Notes: a model not told the origin generated them from the sequence alone. A DNA stretch of 64,000 bases from Dehalogenimonas sp. W (GCF_037094495.1 NZ_CP146612.1:1488001-1552000); one strand, 5' to 3'. Positions 15,378-24,692 are shown, numbered from the stretch's first letter. Numbers and translations: made by a program.

Positions 15378-15581
15378 ATGGAAAACATGGTAAAAGGACG
15401 CAATACTTCGGTCATTTCCGTCAGAGTACCGGATGACTTCCTGGCAAAGTTCAAGGCTGAGGCAAACAAGCGGGGCAAGTCTTACACTGTCCTCGTCCGG
15501 GAGTTGATGTACAAGGGCATCGGGATGAGTCCGCCATCAAATAAGGTGACAGCTTCAGTCAAGACCCCCTTCCCTCACTAA
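15378..15581 (+). CDS. Small ribbon-helix-helix (CopG/Arc-like) protein
   Basis: 67 residues. TSVISVRVPDDFLAKFKAEANKRGKSYTVLVRELMYKGI has the beta-strand, helix, turn, helix arrangement of CopG/Arc-type DNA-binding proteins (only the pattern is used here). ATG 15378 and 15387 are both possible and neither has a good Shine-Dalgarno; the transcript start is about 9 nt upstream of the first. Such proteins act as autoregulators or antitoxins. The next gene downstream is an unrelated orphan that does not look like a known toxin. Confidence 0.65.
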   Translation: MENMVKGRNTSVISVRVPDDFLAKFKAEANKRGKSYTVLVRELMYKGIGMSPPSNKVTASVKTPFPH

Positions 15582-15626
15582 CAGAGAAGGCGCAAACGCC
15601 AGAATAGAATGGTAAAGGCGCGAATT

Positions 15627-16727
15627 ATGTATTACTTAAATAAAATACTATTTGCAATCAGATTGGGGAATAACCAAATCACCCCTTCTGGTGCGGTGTG
15701 GGATTCGATTCATTTGGATTTAGACTCATTTATCAAATCCTGTACCAATGACGGATTCACAATCTCCAAAATAACCGGTACTCTTGAGGGTGAAGTGGCG
15801 AATCTTACTCAAGGGCTGTGTTCCCAAACTTTGACACAGGAATTTGGTTTTTGCTTGTGGAAGCCTGTTGAATTTGACCTAGTATACAAAATGAGTAGTG
15901 TTGATCCCGATTTTGTAAATAATATATCGAAAAAAGATGTCAAAATATTAACAAGAGTCAAGATGGATGGCATCGGTCTTCAGTTAATGACATTCAGTAA
16001 AAATCGCTACAATACACGACGTCATGGTTTCAGAGTAATCAAATATCTCGCAGGGCAAATTAACAAACTTTCTAATGATATGACAATAGAATACTCATTT
16101 GACTATTTATTTATGAGATTAAAACCCGTAAAGGATATAGAATTGATTTCTAAATATGATAGTAATATTGTGATTTCGCCTATAAATGATAGGGTTATAG
16201 AATTTGAATATAAATATCATTCCAGCCTATCGAATTATCTATTTGATAGCGCTTGGAACCAGGTCAGCTACATTCTTAACACTGTATTTCCTATGTACTT
16301 CGCCCACCAAGTATATCTTATTTGTATCAATGAAAGTGAATATAAGTTGACAATGCTAATCCGTAACACCTCGAAAATATTTGAGAAATTCAATGACAGT
16401 AATTATCTGAATATTCGCCAAAGAATTAGGCTTTACAAACAGGCATCTAAAGAATTTTCGATATTCTATCAATTGGCTGCTGACGTAGAATTGATTAGAC
16501 AAGCATACAATTCTAAAGCCAAAGAACCAATTGAAGAAGAACAAATTAAATTATTTGAAATCGTTGAGAAAACAAAGCAATCACTTCATTCTCCGGTTAT
16601 AATACCGAATCGTGAAAAATCGATGGAGTTTTTGGTTCACGAAATGAGAGCACAGATTGGAACTGTTTTTATATTTCTAACTATTATAGTCTCTGTAGCT
16701 GCTCTATTAGCTTCTCTAATTATATGA
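15627..16727 (+). CDS. AT-rich orphan protein with C-terminal membrane anchor
   Basis: I do not recognise this 366-residue protein. It is markedly AT-rich and uses many ATA, AAT and TTA codons, unlike its neighbours, which points to acquisition from elsewhere. The body is mixed alpha/beta with many aromatic residues; a charged helical stretch (about 270-335) precedes a single hydrophobic helix at the extreme C-terminus (last ~22 residues), so it is likely tail-anchored with a cytosolic body. ATG 15627 is preferred because AAAGG lies about 8 nt before it; ATG 15609 is the alternative. It follows the ribbon-helix-helix gene. A defence or stress role is possible but unsupported. Confidence 0.6.
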   Translation: MYYLNKILFAIRLGNNQITPSGAVWDSIHLDLDSFIKSCTNDGFTISKITGTLEGEVANLTQGLCSQTLTQEFGFCLWKPVEFDLVYKMSSVDPDFVNNISKKDVKILTRVKMDGIGLQLMTFSKNRYNTRRHGFRVIKYLAGQINKLSNDMTIEYSFDYLFMRLKPVKDIELISKYDSNIVISPINDRVIEFEYKYHSSLSNYLFDSAWNQVSYILNTVFPMYFAHQVYLICINESEYKLTMLIRNTSKIFEKFNDSNYLNIRQRIRLYKQASKEFSIFYQLAADVELIRQAYNSKAKEPIEEEQIKLFEIVEKTKQSLHSPVIIPNREKSMEFLVHEMRAQIGTVFIFLTIIVSVAALLASLII

Positions 16728-16878
16728 GGCGATACTATTAGTTTATAGGACCCATACTGAACACCTTAATACCTTTCCAAACGCCAATGGCATGGCAACA
16801 TAGAAATAGTTACTTCTCCTGATGGGTAGCTACGCTCAATTAGCACCTTCATCCCCCATGTTCGTCTAGTGGTGGTCT

Positions 16879-16899
16879 GAGGGCTACAAAAAAGCCCTC
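16879..16899. other. Stem-loop in the convergent gap after the orphan gene
   Basis: GAGGGCT and AGCCCTC flank a 7-nt A-rich loop. No T-run follows on either strand, so it is a weak terminator at best. The surrounding 16728-16912 spacer holds nothing else that I can support. Confidence 0.4.
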
Positions 16900-16912
16900 A
16901 ACTTGGTGGAGT

Positions 16913-17986
16913 TTACTCCCACTTAAAGAAGCGGATGGTTAGAATTAGACAGACGACCAGCCAGCCCAGCAACACCAGAATATCGGTTGACAGGGGATAC
17001 AGCGGCGCTGATTCCACCATCACCTGGCGGAAACTGTCGGCCAGATAGGTCAGCGGCATGGCGGTAATGACCGGGCGAATGAATTCCGGCATCATGTCCA
17101 CCGGGAAGAAGACACCGGATAGGAACATCATGGGGAAGGATATGAGATTAACAATGGGGGTGGCGCCTTCAACGGTCTTAACGCGGGCGGCAACGACATA
17201 GCCCAGACTGATAAAGACCAGGGTTCCCAGGACAACCAGTCCGAGCAACAGGAATATACTGCCCAGGATGGGGACACCGAAAACGGCATAGGCAATGCCA
17301 AGCAGAATCGCCGCCTGGATTACGGCCAGCACCAACCGAAAGACCAGCTGACTGATAACCACGGTGGAGCGGCTTAACGGCGTGACCCCCAGGCGTTTGA
17401 GAACTTTCTTTTCCCGCCATTCAACCAGCGGCAGAATGCCGAACAGGCCGCTCTGCATGATAGACATGGCCAGGATGCCGGGGACGAAGAAATCAATGAA
17501 ACGGAAACTGTCGGCCAGGATGGATTCTTCCGAAACGGTGATGAGAATCGGTGCCTGGGTCAACTGACGATTGAATTCATCAACAATCTGCCGGACAACC
17601 GGCAGGATTATCTGCGCTGTCTGGGTTTGGGAGGGGTCATGATAAATGGTCAGCGCCGCGGTGCCGCCGGTGCCGATGGTTTCCTCAATATTCGCCGGAA
17701 TCCGGATTACGGCTGTCAGATCGCCGTTTTTGAGGGTATCAAGAGAGGCGTCAAGTTCGCCTTCGGATATGGTGAAGATGGGCACCGATGAAAAAGCTTC
17801 GTTCAAACCCTGAGCGATGTGGGAATCATCTTCAACGACCAGCCTGATATTGTAGTTGAGTTCGTCGGAACCGCTGAAAACCATGCCGAACAGGAAGATG
17901 AAAATCAACGGGAAGGCGAAAGTGAAAAAGACGGCGGTTTTATCACGCAGAAACTGTTTAAAATTGGCGATGATAAGTTTGTTCAT
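16913..17986 (-). CDS. ABC-2 type transporter permease
   Basis: A 357-residue permease. One helix at the N-terminus (about 19-37), a large extracytoplasmic domain (40-170), then five helices (from about 175), including the SFPMMFLSGVFFP signature of ABC-2 exporters. It starts 4 nt after the ATPase gene ends, so the two form one exporter, half-size subunits dimerising in the membrane. The substrate cannot be told; drug/lipid efflux and multidrug resistance are common for this family. Confidence 0.92.
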   Translation of the reverse strand: MNKLIIANFKQFLRDKTAVFFTFAFPLIFIFLFGMVFSGSDELNYNIRLVVEDDSHIAQGLNEAFSSVPIFTISEGELDASLDTLKNGDLTAVIRIPANIEETIGTGGTAALTIYHDPSQTQTAQIILPVVRQIVDEFNRQLTQAPILITVSEESILADSFRFIDFFVPGILAMSIMQSGLFGILPLVEWREKKVLKRLGVTPLSRSTVVISQLVFRLVLAVIQAAILLGIAYAVFGVPILGSIFLLLGLVVLGTLVFISLGYVVAARVKTVEGATPIVNLISFPMMFLSGVFFPVDMMPEFIRPVITAMPLTYLADSFRQVMVESAPLYPLSTDILVLLGWLVVCLILTIRFFKWE

Positions 17987-17990
17987 GCGG

Positions 17991-18908
17991 CTATTCCCTG
18001 ATCTTCCGACCGGTTAATTTCAAAAAGACATCTTCCAGTGAAGCCTGCCGGACATGGAGGTCTTGCAGCATGGAGGTCAGGTTGTGGTCCTCGGCGTATT
18101 TCAATACGGCCGACATGGTGACCGGCACATTGTCGGTGTAAATAACCACTTCATTGAGATCAACGGCGACACTGATGGCGCCGGGAAACTTCAATAATTC
18201 CGCCTCGGACGGCCGGGGTTCAAGTTCAAACTGGATGGCTTTCTCATGGAAATTACTGTTAATCAGCCCCCGGGGGGTGTCCAGCGCAATAATCTTGCCG
18301 TGATCAACGATAGCGATGCGGTCACATAATCGTTCCGCTTCTTCCATGTAATGGGTGGTTAAGAATATAGTCTTGCCCTTGGCTTTCATATCCTCAATGA
18401 CCTGCCACATGCCGCGCCGAACCTGGGGATCCAGGCCGGTGGTGGGCTCGTCCAGAAAAGCGATTTCCGGGTCATTGATGAGTGCCATGGCCACCGACAG
18501 GCGTTGCAGCTGCCCGCCGGAAAGGTTTTTTACCAGTACTTTGCGGCTTTCGGTCAGCGAGAGCATGTCCAGAAGCTCATTGACCGGCAGGGTGCGGGTA
18601 TAGAAAGCCGAGAAAACATCCAGCAGTTCTTCCACCGTAAGCGACGGCATCAGCGCCGGAGTCTGGAGCTGTGCGCCGATACGCTGCTTGATAGCGTTGG
18701 AAGCCCTGGCCGAGTCCATGCCGAGAACGGTGACTTTACCGGAATCCGGTTTGCGGAGGCCTTCAATTATTTCAACCGTGGTGGTTTTGCCGGCCCCATT
18801 GGGACCAAGCATACCGAAAACTTCACCTTGTCTGACTTCAAAACTAAGACCGTCCACGGCGCGGATGGGGCCGTAGACCTTGACAAGATTTTCTACTTTA
18901 ATGACCAA
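17991..18908 (-). CDS. ABC transporter ATP-binding protein
   Basis: A 305-residue ATPase powering the adjacent ABC-2 permease. Walker A is GPNGAGKTT (about 35-43), signature LSGGQLQR, Walker B IAFLDEPTTGLDP, and the switch His is in LTTHYMEE. The C-terminal third is the DUF4162-like domain found in exporter ATPases. The start is TTG 18908, supported by GAGGG 6 nt upstream. It has its own promoter. Confidence 0.94.
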   Translation of the reverse strand: MVIKVENLVKVYGPIRAVDGLSFEVRQGEVFGMLGPNGAGKTTTVEIIEGLRKPDSGKVTVLGMDSARASNAIKQRIGAQLQTPALMPSLTVEELLDVFSAFYTRTLPVNELLDMLSLTESRKVLVKNLSGGQLQRLSVAMALINDPEIAFLDEPTTGLDPQVRRGMWQVIEDMKAKGKTIFLTTHYMEEAERLCDRIAIVDHGKIIALDTPRGLINSNFHEKAIQFELEPRPSEAELLKFPGAISVAVDLNEVVIYTDNVPVTMSAVLKYAEDHNLTSMLQDLHVRQASLEDVFLKLTGRKIRE

Positions 18909-18929
18909 TCAGAGCCCTCAGAATGTACG

Positions 18930-18959
18930 ATAATAGCGGAGATTCTAAACGACTGACAA
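18930..18959 (-). promoter_or_regulatory. Promoter of the ABC exporter operon
   Basis: Minus strand TTGTCA (18954-18959), 18-nt spacer, TATTAT (18930-18935), about 20 nt before the ATPase start. Confidence 0.55.
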
Positions 18960-18993
18960 GGCAACATCAAGAATTTTCAGGCACAGGCCGGTA

Positions 18994-19581
18994 TCAGATG
19001 GCAATGGCAATAGCAAGGATAAGAATCAACGCGATAATGACGACCGCACCGATAAAAAGATAACGCGGCGGGATGTCTGCCAAAATACCGGAAAGCTGGA
19101 CGCCTCCGCCGGAGGGGGCATGGTGCCGGGGCGCCTGAGCCGGACGGGGTTTTTCCATCACCGGCAGGGCTTCTTCCGGCAGGTCGGAATAGGCGGCCCA
19201 TTGTTTGTAGAGTTTCTTTAATTTAGGGTCGGTGACGACCTGTTTGTGTTCAGCTGATGGCCCGGCGGGCGGAGCGATAAAACCTTTTTTAGCTGCGGCC
19301 AGCTCTGCCGGAGTGGGCGGATAATCTTCAGGCGAAGTGTGTCCATCGGCAGAAGCTTCGCCGTTTAATCGGGTGCCGCAGCCGGGACAATAATCAAATG
19401 GCGCGGACAGGGCTTTACCGCAACCGGGACAATAGTTGGTTTTATGCTGCGGGGGTGGGGTGAACAATTGACCGCCGCAATTGGGACAATATTTAACGTC
19501 ACCGCCGGCGACGGCGGTGTCAATGTTGGTACGGCACCTGGTACAGGTAACGATGTTATGACCTTTTTCAGCTGTACTCAT
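18994..19581 (-). CDS. Zinc-ribbon protein with C-terminal membrane helix
   Basis: A 195-residue protein. Three CxxC-type zinc-ribbon pairs occur in the first 75 residues (CTRCRTN, CPNCGG, CPGCGKA, CPGCGTR), then a Pro/Ala-rich linker, a small helical segment (KLKKLYKQWAAYSDLPEEALP) and a C-terminal membrane helix of Ile/Leu/Ala. This is the layout of double zinc-ribbon membrane-tethered proteins of unknown role. ATG 19581 is chosen; TATAAT ends 10 nt upstream and there is no Shine-Dalgarno, so the message is nearly leaderless. Divergent from hpt. Confidence 0.75.
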   Translation of the reverse strand: MSTAEKGHNIVTCTRCRTNIDTAVAGGDVKYCPNCGGQLFTPPPQHKTNYCPGCGKALSAPFDYCPGCGTRLNGEASADGHTSPEDYPPTPAELAAAKKGFIAPPAGPSAEHKQVVTDPKLKKLYKQWAAYSDLPEEALPVMEKPRPAQAPRHHAPSGGGVQLSGILADIPPRYLFIGAVVIIALILILAIAIAI

Positions 19582-19591
19582 ATCAGCCGCT

Positions 19592-19597
19592 ATTATA
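19592..19597 (-). promoter_or_regulatory. -10 element of the zinc-ribbon gene
   Basis: TATAAT on the minus strand ends 10 nt before the ATG, so the leader would be at most 3-4 nt. No clear -35 is visible. Confidence 0.5.
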
Positions 19598-19624
19598 GCA
19601 CGAGCGGTAAAGAGAGAGGCAAGA

Positions 19625-20200
19625 ATGGTGGACACAAAACAGACCAGTGTTTATAATGCCGGTGTGCCTGAACTTAAATTACTGTACACTCGTCATGACA
19701 TTGAAGTCAGGATCAAACAACTGGCCTCGCGCATATCCGATGATTATAACGGCCGTTCGCCCCTGGTCATCGGCGTGCTGAAGGGGGCGGTTATTTTCCT
19801 GGCCGACCTGGTCCGGGAAATAGAGCTGCCGCTGGAAATTGATTTTATCGGCATGTCCAGCTACGGCAGTGATACAACCACCTGCGGCCAGGCAGTGGTG
19901 ACCAGTAATCCAACCGCGGCGTTGGACGGCCGGGACATTATCATTGTGGAAGATATTGTTGATACCGGTATTTGTTTGAAGGCTTTGCGGGAATACCTGG
20001 CCAGCCGGCATCCGGCCTCGGTCAGGGTCTGCGCCCTATTGGACAAACCATCGCGACGGCGGGTGCCGGTAGCGGTGGACTATGCCGGGTTTGAGATACC
20101 CGACAAGTTCGTCGTCGGTTATGGCCTGGATTGTGCGCAGCGTTACCGTAACCTGCCGGCTATCTACACTCTGGAGGATAACGATGTCCGTGAATATTGA
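19625..20200 (+). CDS. hpt: Hypoxanthine phosphoribosyltransferase
   Basis: Salvages hypoxanthine or guanine to IMP/GMP with PRPP. The PRPP loop reads IIIVEDIVDTGIC (about 101-113), preceded by VLKGAVIFLADL and DFIGMSSYG, and followed by KFVVGYGLDCAQRYRNLP, all typical of bacterial Hpt. 191 residues with a slightly extended N-terminus. ATG 19625 has GAGAGG 5 nt upstream. Its last 17 nt overlap the adenine deaminase gene, so adenine can be converted to hypoxanthine and then IMP by adjacent products. Confidence 0.94.
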   Translation: MVDTKQTSVYNAGVPELKLLYTRHDIEVRIKQLASRISDDYNGRSPLVIGVLKGAVIFLADLVREIELPLEIDFIGMSSYGSDTTTCGQAVVTSNPTAALDGRDIIIVEDIVDTGICLKALREYLASRHPASVRVCALLDKPSRRRVPVAVDYAGFEIPDKFVVGYGLDCAQRYRNLPAIYTLEDNDVREY

Positions 20201-21893
20201 AAAACTGAACCGCCGGATAAAGGTTGCCCGGAGAGAGGCCCCGGCCGACCTGTTGCTCCAAAATGCCCGGGTGGTCAATGTCTTTAACGGAGAGATAGAA
20301 AAAGCCTCCGTGGCGATTTGCGACGGCATCATTGCCGGCGTGGGGGAATATGACGCCGCCGCAGAAATAATTGATCTTGAAGGCCGGTTTTTGTTGCCGG
20401 GCTTTATTGACGGTCATACCCATATTGAAAGCTCAATGCTGGATATCGGTGAGTATGCCCGGGCGGTCACGGCGCGCGGCACGACCGGTTTGGTAACCGA
20501 CTTGCACGAACTGGTTAATGTCACCGGTATTGAAGGAATACGCTATATTCTGGAGGCGTCGCGCCATTTGCCGCTGGATATCAAGGTGATGGCGCCTTCC
20601 TGTGTGCCGGCGACGCATCTGGAGAGCAGCGGTGCGGTGCTGGACGTTGACAGCGTGACTGACGTGCTTAAAATGCCCGGTGTAATCGGTCTGGGTGAGA
20701 TGATGAATTTCCCCGGCGTGCTGTTCGGCGACAGCCAGGTATTGGGGAAGGTTACGGCAGCGGCCGATAAAATTATTGACGGCCATGCCCCCGGTGTTAC
20801 CGGATTTGACTTGAACGCCTATGCCGGCGCCGGCATTGGTTCCGATCATGAATCCACCAGATTGGCTGAAGCCAGCGAAAAACTAGCGCGCGGACTTCAC
20901 ATAATGATAAGGGAAGGTTCCACGGAAAAAAATCTGGAGGAACTGCTGCCGCTGGTAACAGCCCAGACCAGCCGCCGGTGCATGTTTGTGGTGGACGACC
21001 GGAGCTGCGCCGACCTCAAGCGGGATGGGGACATGGACGCTATCGTCCGCAAAGCCATCCGGCTGGGACTGGACCCGGTTACGGCCATTCAATTGGCGAC
21101 ATTGAACCCGGCGGAATATTTCGGATTCAAGCAGGTCGGGGCGATTGCCCCGGGATACCGGGCGAATCTGCTGGTAACGGATGACCTGCGGGTATTAGAT
21201 ATCAAACAGGTATTTTTTAATGGCCGCCTGATTGCAAATGATGGTCAGGCCTTGTTTGAAGTTACACCCAAGGCTCCCGAAGCCTTGAGGCGCAGCATGC
21301 AGGTCAAGCCGTTTGACCGAAAATCACTGGAACCTGACCTGAGGGACGGACCGGCGCCGGTTATCGGTTTGGTGCCGGGACAGATTGTCACCCGGTATTT
21401 GAAAGAAAAAATAACGGCGATACCTGATCTCAACCGGGATATTTTGAAAATGGTGGTAGTGGAAAGACACCATGGTACCGGTAATATCGGTATCGGACTG
21501 GTCAAGGGGTTCGGCCTGTCCGGCGGCGCCCTGGCTTCTTCGGTCGCCCATGATTCGCACAATATTATCTGCGTCGGTACTTCCGATGAGGAGATACAGA
21601 AGGCGGTTCAGGAAGTCATCCGGATGGGCGGCGGTTTAACGGTAGTCCGGGACGGGAAAGTACTGGCTTCTCTGGCTTTACCGATTGCCGGACTGATGTC
21701 CGACCGGCCGCTGGATGAGGTGGTGGCGGGATTTGAACATTTGGAAGCCGCGGCCTTACTAACCGGCGTCAGCGCTCCGGCGCCGTTCGCCGCGCTGTCC
21801 TTTCTGGCTTTGCCGGTAATCCCCGAACTTAAACTGACCGACCTGGGTCTGGTAGATGTCGGCGCCTTCGCACTAATTGGAAAGCAGGTATAA
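20184..21893 (+). CDS. ade: Adenine deaminase
   Basis: Converts adenine to hypoxanthine. The N-terminal amidohydrolase metal motif is FIDGHTHIESSM (about 64-75), with LHELVNVTGIEGI, GLGEMMNFPGV, DGHAPG and VVDDRS further on, then the C-terminal beta domain of the Ade family with SVAHDSHNIICVGT. 569 residues, typical. ATG 20184 has GGAGG 6 nt upstream inside the end of hpt; longer in-frame openings are not used. Together with hpt this forms a purine-salvage pair. Confidence 0.94.
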   Translation: MSVNIEKLNRRIKVARREAPADLLLQNARVVNVFNGEIEKASVAICDGIIAGVGEYDAAAEIIDLEGRFLLPGFIDGHTHIESSMLDIGEYARAVTARGTTGLVTDLHELVNVTGIEGIRYILEASRHLPLDIKVMAPSCVPATHLESSGAVLDVDSVTDVLKMPGVIGLGEMMNFPGVLFGDSQVLGKVTAAADKIIDGHAPGVTGFDLNAYAGAGIGSDHESTRLAEASEKLARGLHIMIREGSTEKNLEELLPLVTAQTSRRCMFVVDDRSCADLKRDGDMDAIVRKAIRLGLDPVTAIQLATLNPAEYFGFKQVGAIAPGYRANLLVTDDLRVLDIKQVFFNGRLIANDGQALFEVTPKAPEALRRSMQVKPFDRKSLEPDLRDGPAPVIGLVPGQIVTRYLKEKITAIPDLNRDILKMVVVERHHGTGNIGIGLVKGFGLSGGALASSVAHDSHNIICVGTSDEEIQKAVQEVIRMGGGLTVVRDGKVLASLALPIAGLMSDRPLDEVVAGFEHLEAAALLTGVSAPAPFAALSFLALPVIPELKLTDLGLVDVGAFALIGKQV

Positions 21894-21899
21894 CAACCT

Positions 21900-22610
21900 A
21901 TGGTTTTTCGCGCACCAGCCCCCCAGCCTTTGTTTGAAAACCGCTTTGATGCCGGCAAACAACTGGCCGAGAAATTGACGGCATATAAAAATGAACCGGC
22001 CATTGTGCTGGCGATACCTAACGGCGGCTTACCGGTGGGTTTGCAGGTAGCCCTGGCACTGGGAGTGGACCTTGATGTCGTTATTGCGCGTAAGATTCCC
22101 ATTCCGCTGCGGCCTGAGGGCGGGTTCGGCGCGGTGGCTGATGATGGTACCACCATTTTTAATAACGACATTATCAAATCCGTGGGCCTGACCCAGTCTC
22201 AGATTAACTACCAGGTGGCCAAAGTGCGCAATGATATCCAGCAACGCTCCCTGGCCTTTCGCGGCCCGAACCGGTCGCTGTCAGTGGTGACCGGCAAGAC
22301 GGCACTTATCGTTGACGATGGTCTGGCTTCGGGTTACACCATGATGGCGGCGGTGGAGTCGGTCCGGCGGCGGCGGCCTGCCCGTATCGTGGTGGCGGTG
22401 CCGGTGGCTTCAGAAATGGCGGTGCGGACGGTGGAAAAGGTGGCCGACCGGGTAATCACCGTCCATACAGCGCTGGTGCCCAAGTTTTACGTGTCCTATT
22501 ACTATCGGTTCTGGCACGAAATGAAAGACGACGACGGGCTGAAATGTGTGCGGGAATGGGAAATCCGGCGCTACAAGCCTAACCTTAAATCCATCAACAA
22601 GCCGCTGTAA
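21900..22610 (+). CDS. Phosphoribosyltransferase-domain protein
   Basis: A 236-residue type I phosphoribosyltransferase fold. AIPNGGLPVG takes the place of the PPi loop, and LIVDDGLASGYTM (about 135-147) is the PRPP-binding motif. The layout matches the family often annotated as predicted phosphoribosyltransferase near dienelactone hydrolases, whose substrate is unknown. It follows ade by 6 nt and probably belongs to the same operon; the Shine-Dalgarno is weak, suggesting coupling. Confidence 0.82.
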   Translation: MVFRAPAPQPLFENRFDAGKQLAEKLTAYKNEPAIVLAIPNGGLPVGLQVALALGVDLDVVIARKIPIPLRPEGGFGAVADDGTTIFNNDIIKSVGLTQSQINYQVAKVRNDIQQRSLAFRGPNRSLSVVTGKTALIVDDGLASGYTMMAAVESVRRRRPARIVVAVPVASEMAVRTVEKVADRVITVHTALVPKFYVSYYYRFWHEMKDDDGLKCVREWEIRRYKPNLKSINKPL

Positions 22611-22619
22611 GGATAGAGG

Positions 22620-23429
22620 TCAACGGCTTCGGGCGGTACCGGGTTTTAGCCCTGAGTTTGGTTTAGGCGGCTGGGCGGCGGTGCGGGTCAAACGCTGAAT
22701 CTCTGAAGGCGACAGACGGCGGTAGTTACCTTCCTTCAAATCTCTTAACTCAATTGAGCCGATTCTGATCCGCTTCAATATTCTTACCTGGTGGCCCAGC
22801 GCGGCGAACAAACGCCTGACGATGCGCTTACGGCCTTCGTGAATGATAACACGGTAATTGTAAGGGGCTTTCAATACCGGATGAATCATGGCCGGAGCAC
22901 TCAGACCGTCATCCAGGACAATGCCTTCTTTCACTTTTTCAAAATCGGTGACCGTCAGGGCGCCGTTGATGGCGACCAGATACTCTTTTTCCACGCCGAA
23001 GCTGGGGTGGGTCAGCCGGTGGGTCAGTTCGCCGTCATTGGTCAGCAGTATCAGCCCGGTGGTATTTTCATCCAGGCGTCCGACCGGAAACAACTGGTAA
23101 CGGCGATAACTTTCCGGTATCAGATCAAGCACGGTGGTCCGCCCCTGCGGATCATCGGTGGTGGAGATAATGCCCAGCGGTTTATTGAGAATCAGGTAGA
23201 TTTTGTTGGCGCTGGTGCCGGTGAGTTCAATAATCTGGTCGTTCAGCTTGACGATGTCTCCGTTGGCCAGCTCCAGGTTATAACCTTCAGCGGGAATATC
23301 GTTGACGGTGACCTGTCCTTTTTTTATGGCTTCCGCCAGCTCCCGCCGGGAACCGGCGCCGGCATCGCGAAGAGCTTTCAACAGCGTCAGACCAGGGGCG
23401 GCAACAGGTGATGATCTGGTTTTTCTCAT
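22620..23429 (-). CDS. rluB: 23S rRNA/16S rRNA pseudouridine synthase, RluB/RsuA family
   Basis: 269 residues: an N-terminal S4 RNA-binding domain (residues about 14-70) and a pseudouridine synthase domain with the catalytic GRLDENTTGLILLTNDG (Asp in RLD). The C-terminus carries a Pro/Lys/Arg-rich tail. Families RluB, RluE, RluF and RsuA cannot be fully separated by eye; RluB is most likely from the S4 plus length. Start ATG overlaps the sbcD-like gene's stop by 4 nt. Confidence 0.88.
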   Translation of the reverse strand: MRKTRSSPVAAPGLTLLKALRDAGAGSRRELAEAIKKGQVTVNDIPAEGYNLELANGDIVKLNDQIIELTGTSANKIYLILNKPLGIISTTDDPQGRTTVLDLIPESYRRYQLFPVGRLDENTTGLILLTNDGELTHRLTHPSFGVEKEYLVAINGALTVTDFEKVKEGIVLDDGLSAPAMIHPVLKAPYNYRVIIHEGRKRIVRRLFAALGHQVRILKRIRIGSIELRDLKEGNYRRLSPSEIQRLTRTAAQPPKPNSGLKPGTARSR

Positions 23430-24664
23430 GAGTTTGAAACCTCAGCCAGCAATATGTCCGCATGCTGCAGCAGTTCCGTCCGGCGGGTGCCGGTAATTGC
23501 CTGGACGTCCAGATACTGTTCCAGAGCTTTTCGGGGCGACAGTGCTTCAGCCTCAGCAACGCCGTACCGGCTCCGGTTTTCCCGTTCAATCAGGCGGGAA
23601 ACGGCAAAATAATGGGCACCCTTGAGCGCACTTTTAATATCCGATTCACGGAGGGCCGGGGCGATGGACTCGGGTAGCCGTAATTTTAGCTGCACGACGG
23701 AGTTCATAATCAGTTCCCGGTTGGCTTCAATCAATGCCAACACTTCCGCCGTGGGATCCAGACAGTCTGCACCAAGGGTTTTCTCCAGGGTGAGAAACCT
23801 GCGGCCGTCAAGGCGGTGAAACCGATAATTTACTTTTTTTATAGCGGATCCGGTAGTCAATTCAACCTCATAAAAGCCCTTATCGTCTTTCTCTTCACCG
23901 AAATCCAGGCGCTCCAGCCCGCCGGCATAAACTACCGGCGGCGTTTCATTAAGCACCTGTCGCTTGTGAAGATGACCCAGGGCGACATAATCAAATTTGG
24001 GAGATGCGATATTGCCCAGCATGACTGTCGGTTCATTGCCAAGCACTAGTGATTTTTCCGACCCGAGGCGGGCCCCGTCCACCCAGATGTGGGCGGCCAG
24101 CACCGCTGGTAATGACGGATCCAGTTCCGCCGCCATGCGTTCAACCTTGGCTGATAAGATGGCTTCAATACCGGCCTTCAGGCCTTCCGCCGACAAGGGA
24201 CGATCATCATTCTGGGCTTTAACCTCCAGCGCGCCTTTGCGGGGCCAGGGCAAGGCAGCTATCTGGATATCGCCGGAAGCGGTGGCAATGCGGTAGATAC
24301 CAGGTTTGGCAGCCACAGTGACTCTGGAGATGCGCAAGATATCGTAAATTTCGGTTGACGTAGCGCGCCCGGAAGCTGCCGGAAGATCGTGATTACCGAT
24401 CAGCAGAAAAACCGGGATATTATTATCGGCCAGTTGGCGGATACGGCGCGCGAATTCCCGCTGCTGAGTCTGGGACGGGTCCCGGCTTTTGAAGGCATCA
24501 CCGCAGAATAAAACCAGGTCCACTTTTTCAGCGACGGCATACGTCACCAGCTTATCAAACGCCGCCAGAAAATCCAGGAAACGGGTGTTAAGGCCGCTGT
24601 CGGCGTCGGGACGGCCATAGGTTTCCACCCCCAGATGCAGGTCCGCAAAATGGATAATCTTCAT
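23426..24664 (-). CDS. sbcD: DNA repair exonuclease, SbcD/Mre11-type
   Basis: A 412-residue calcineurin-like metallophosphoesterase of the Mre11/SbcD group. Metal motifs are FADLHLG (D8, H10), FCGDAFKSRDPS, IGNHD and AAHIW/GHLH. SbcD acts with the SMC-like SbcC on double-strand ends and hairpins. No sbcC lies adjacent in this window: the flanking genes are rluB and glyS. The start has no good Shine-Dalgarno. It is translationally coupled to rluB by the ATGA overlap. Confidence 0.85.
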   Translation of the reverse strand: MKIIHFADLHLGVETYGRPDADSGLNTRFLDFLAAFDKLVTYAVAEKVDLVLFCGDAFKSRDPSQTQQREFARRIRQLADNNIPVFLLIGNHDLPAASGRATSTEIYDILRISRVTVAAKPGIYRIATASGDIQIAALPWPRKGALEVKAQNDDRPLSAEGLKAGIEAILSAKVERMAAELDPSLPAVLAAHIWVDGARLGSEKSLVLGNEPTVMLGNIASPKFDYVALGHLHKRQVLNETPPVVYAGGLERLDFGEEKDDKGFYEVELTTGSAIKKVNYRFHRLDGRRFLTLEKTLGADCLDPTAEVLALIEANRELIMNSVVQLKLRLPESIAPALRESDIKSALKGAHYFAVSRLIERENRSRYGVAEAEALSPRKALEQYLDVQAITGTRRTELLQHADILLAEVSNS

Positions 24665-24692
24665 TGCTGAATCACTGATTCGGCGCTGTTCT

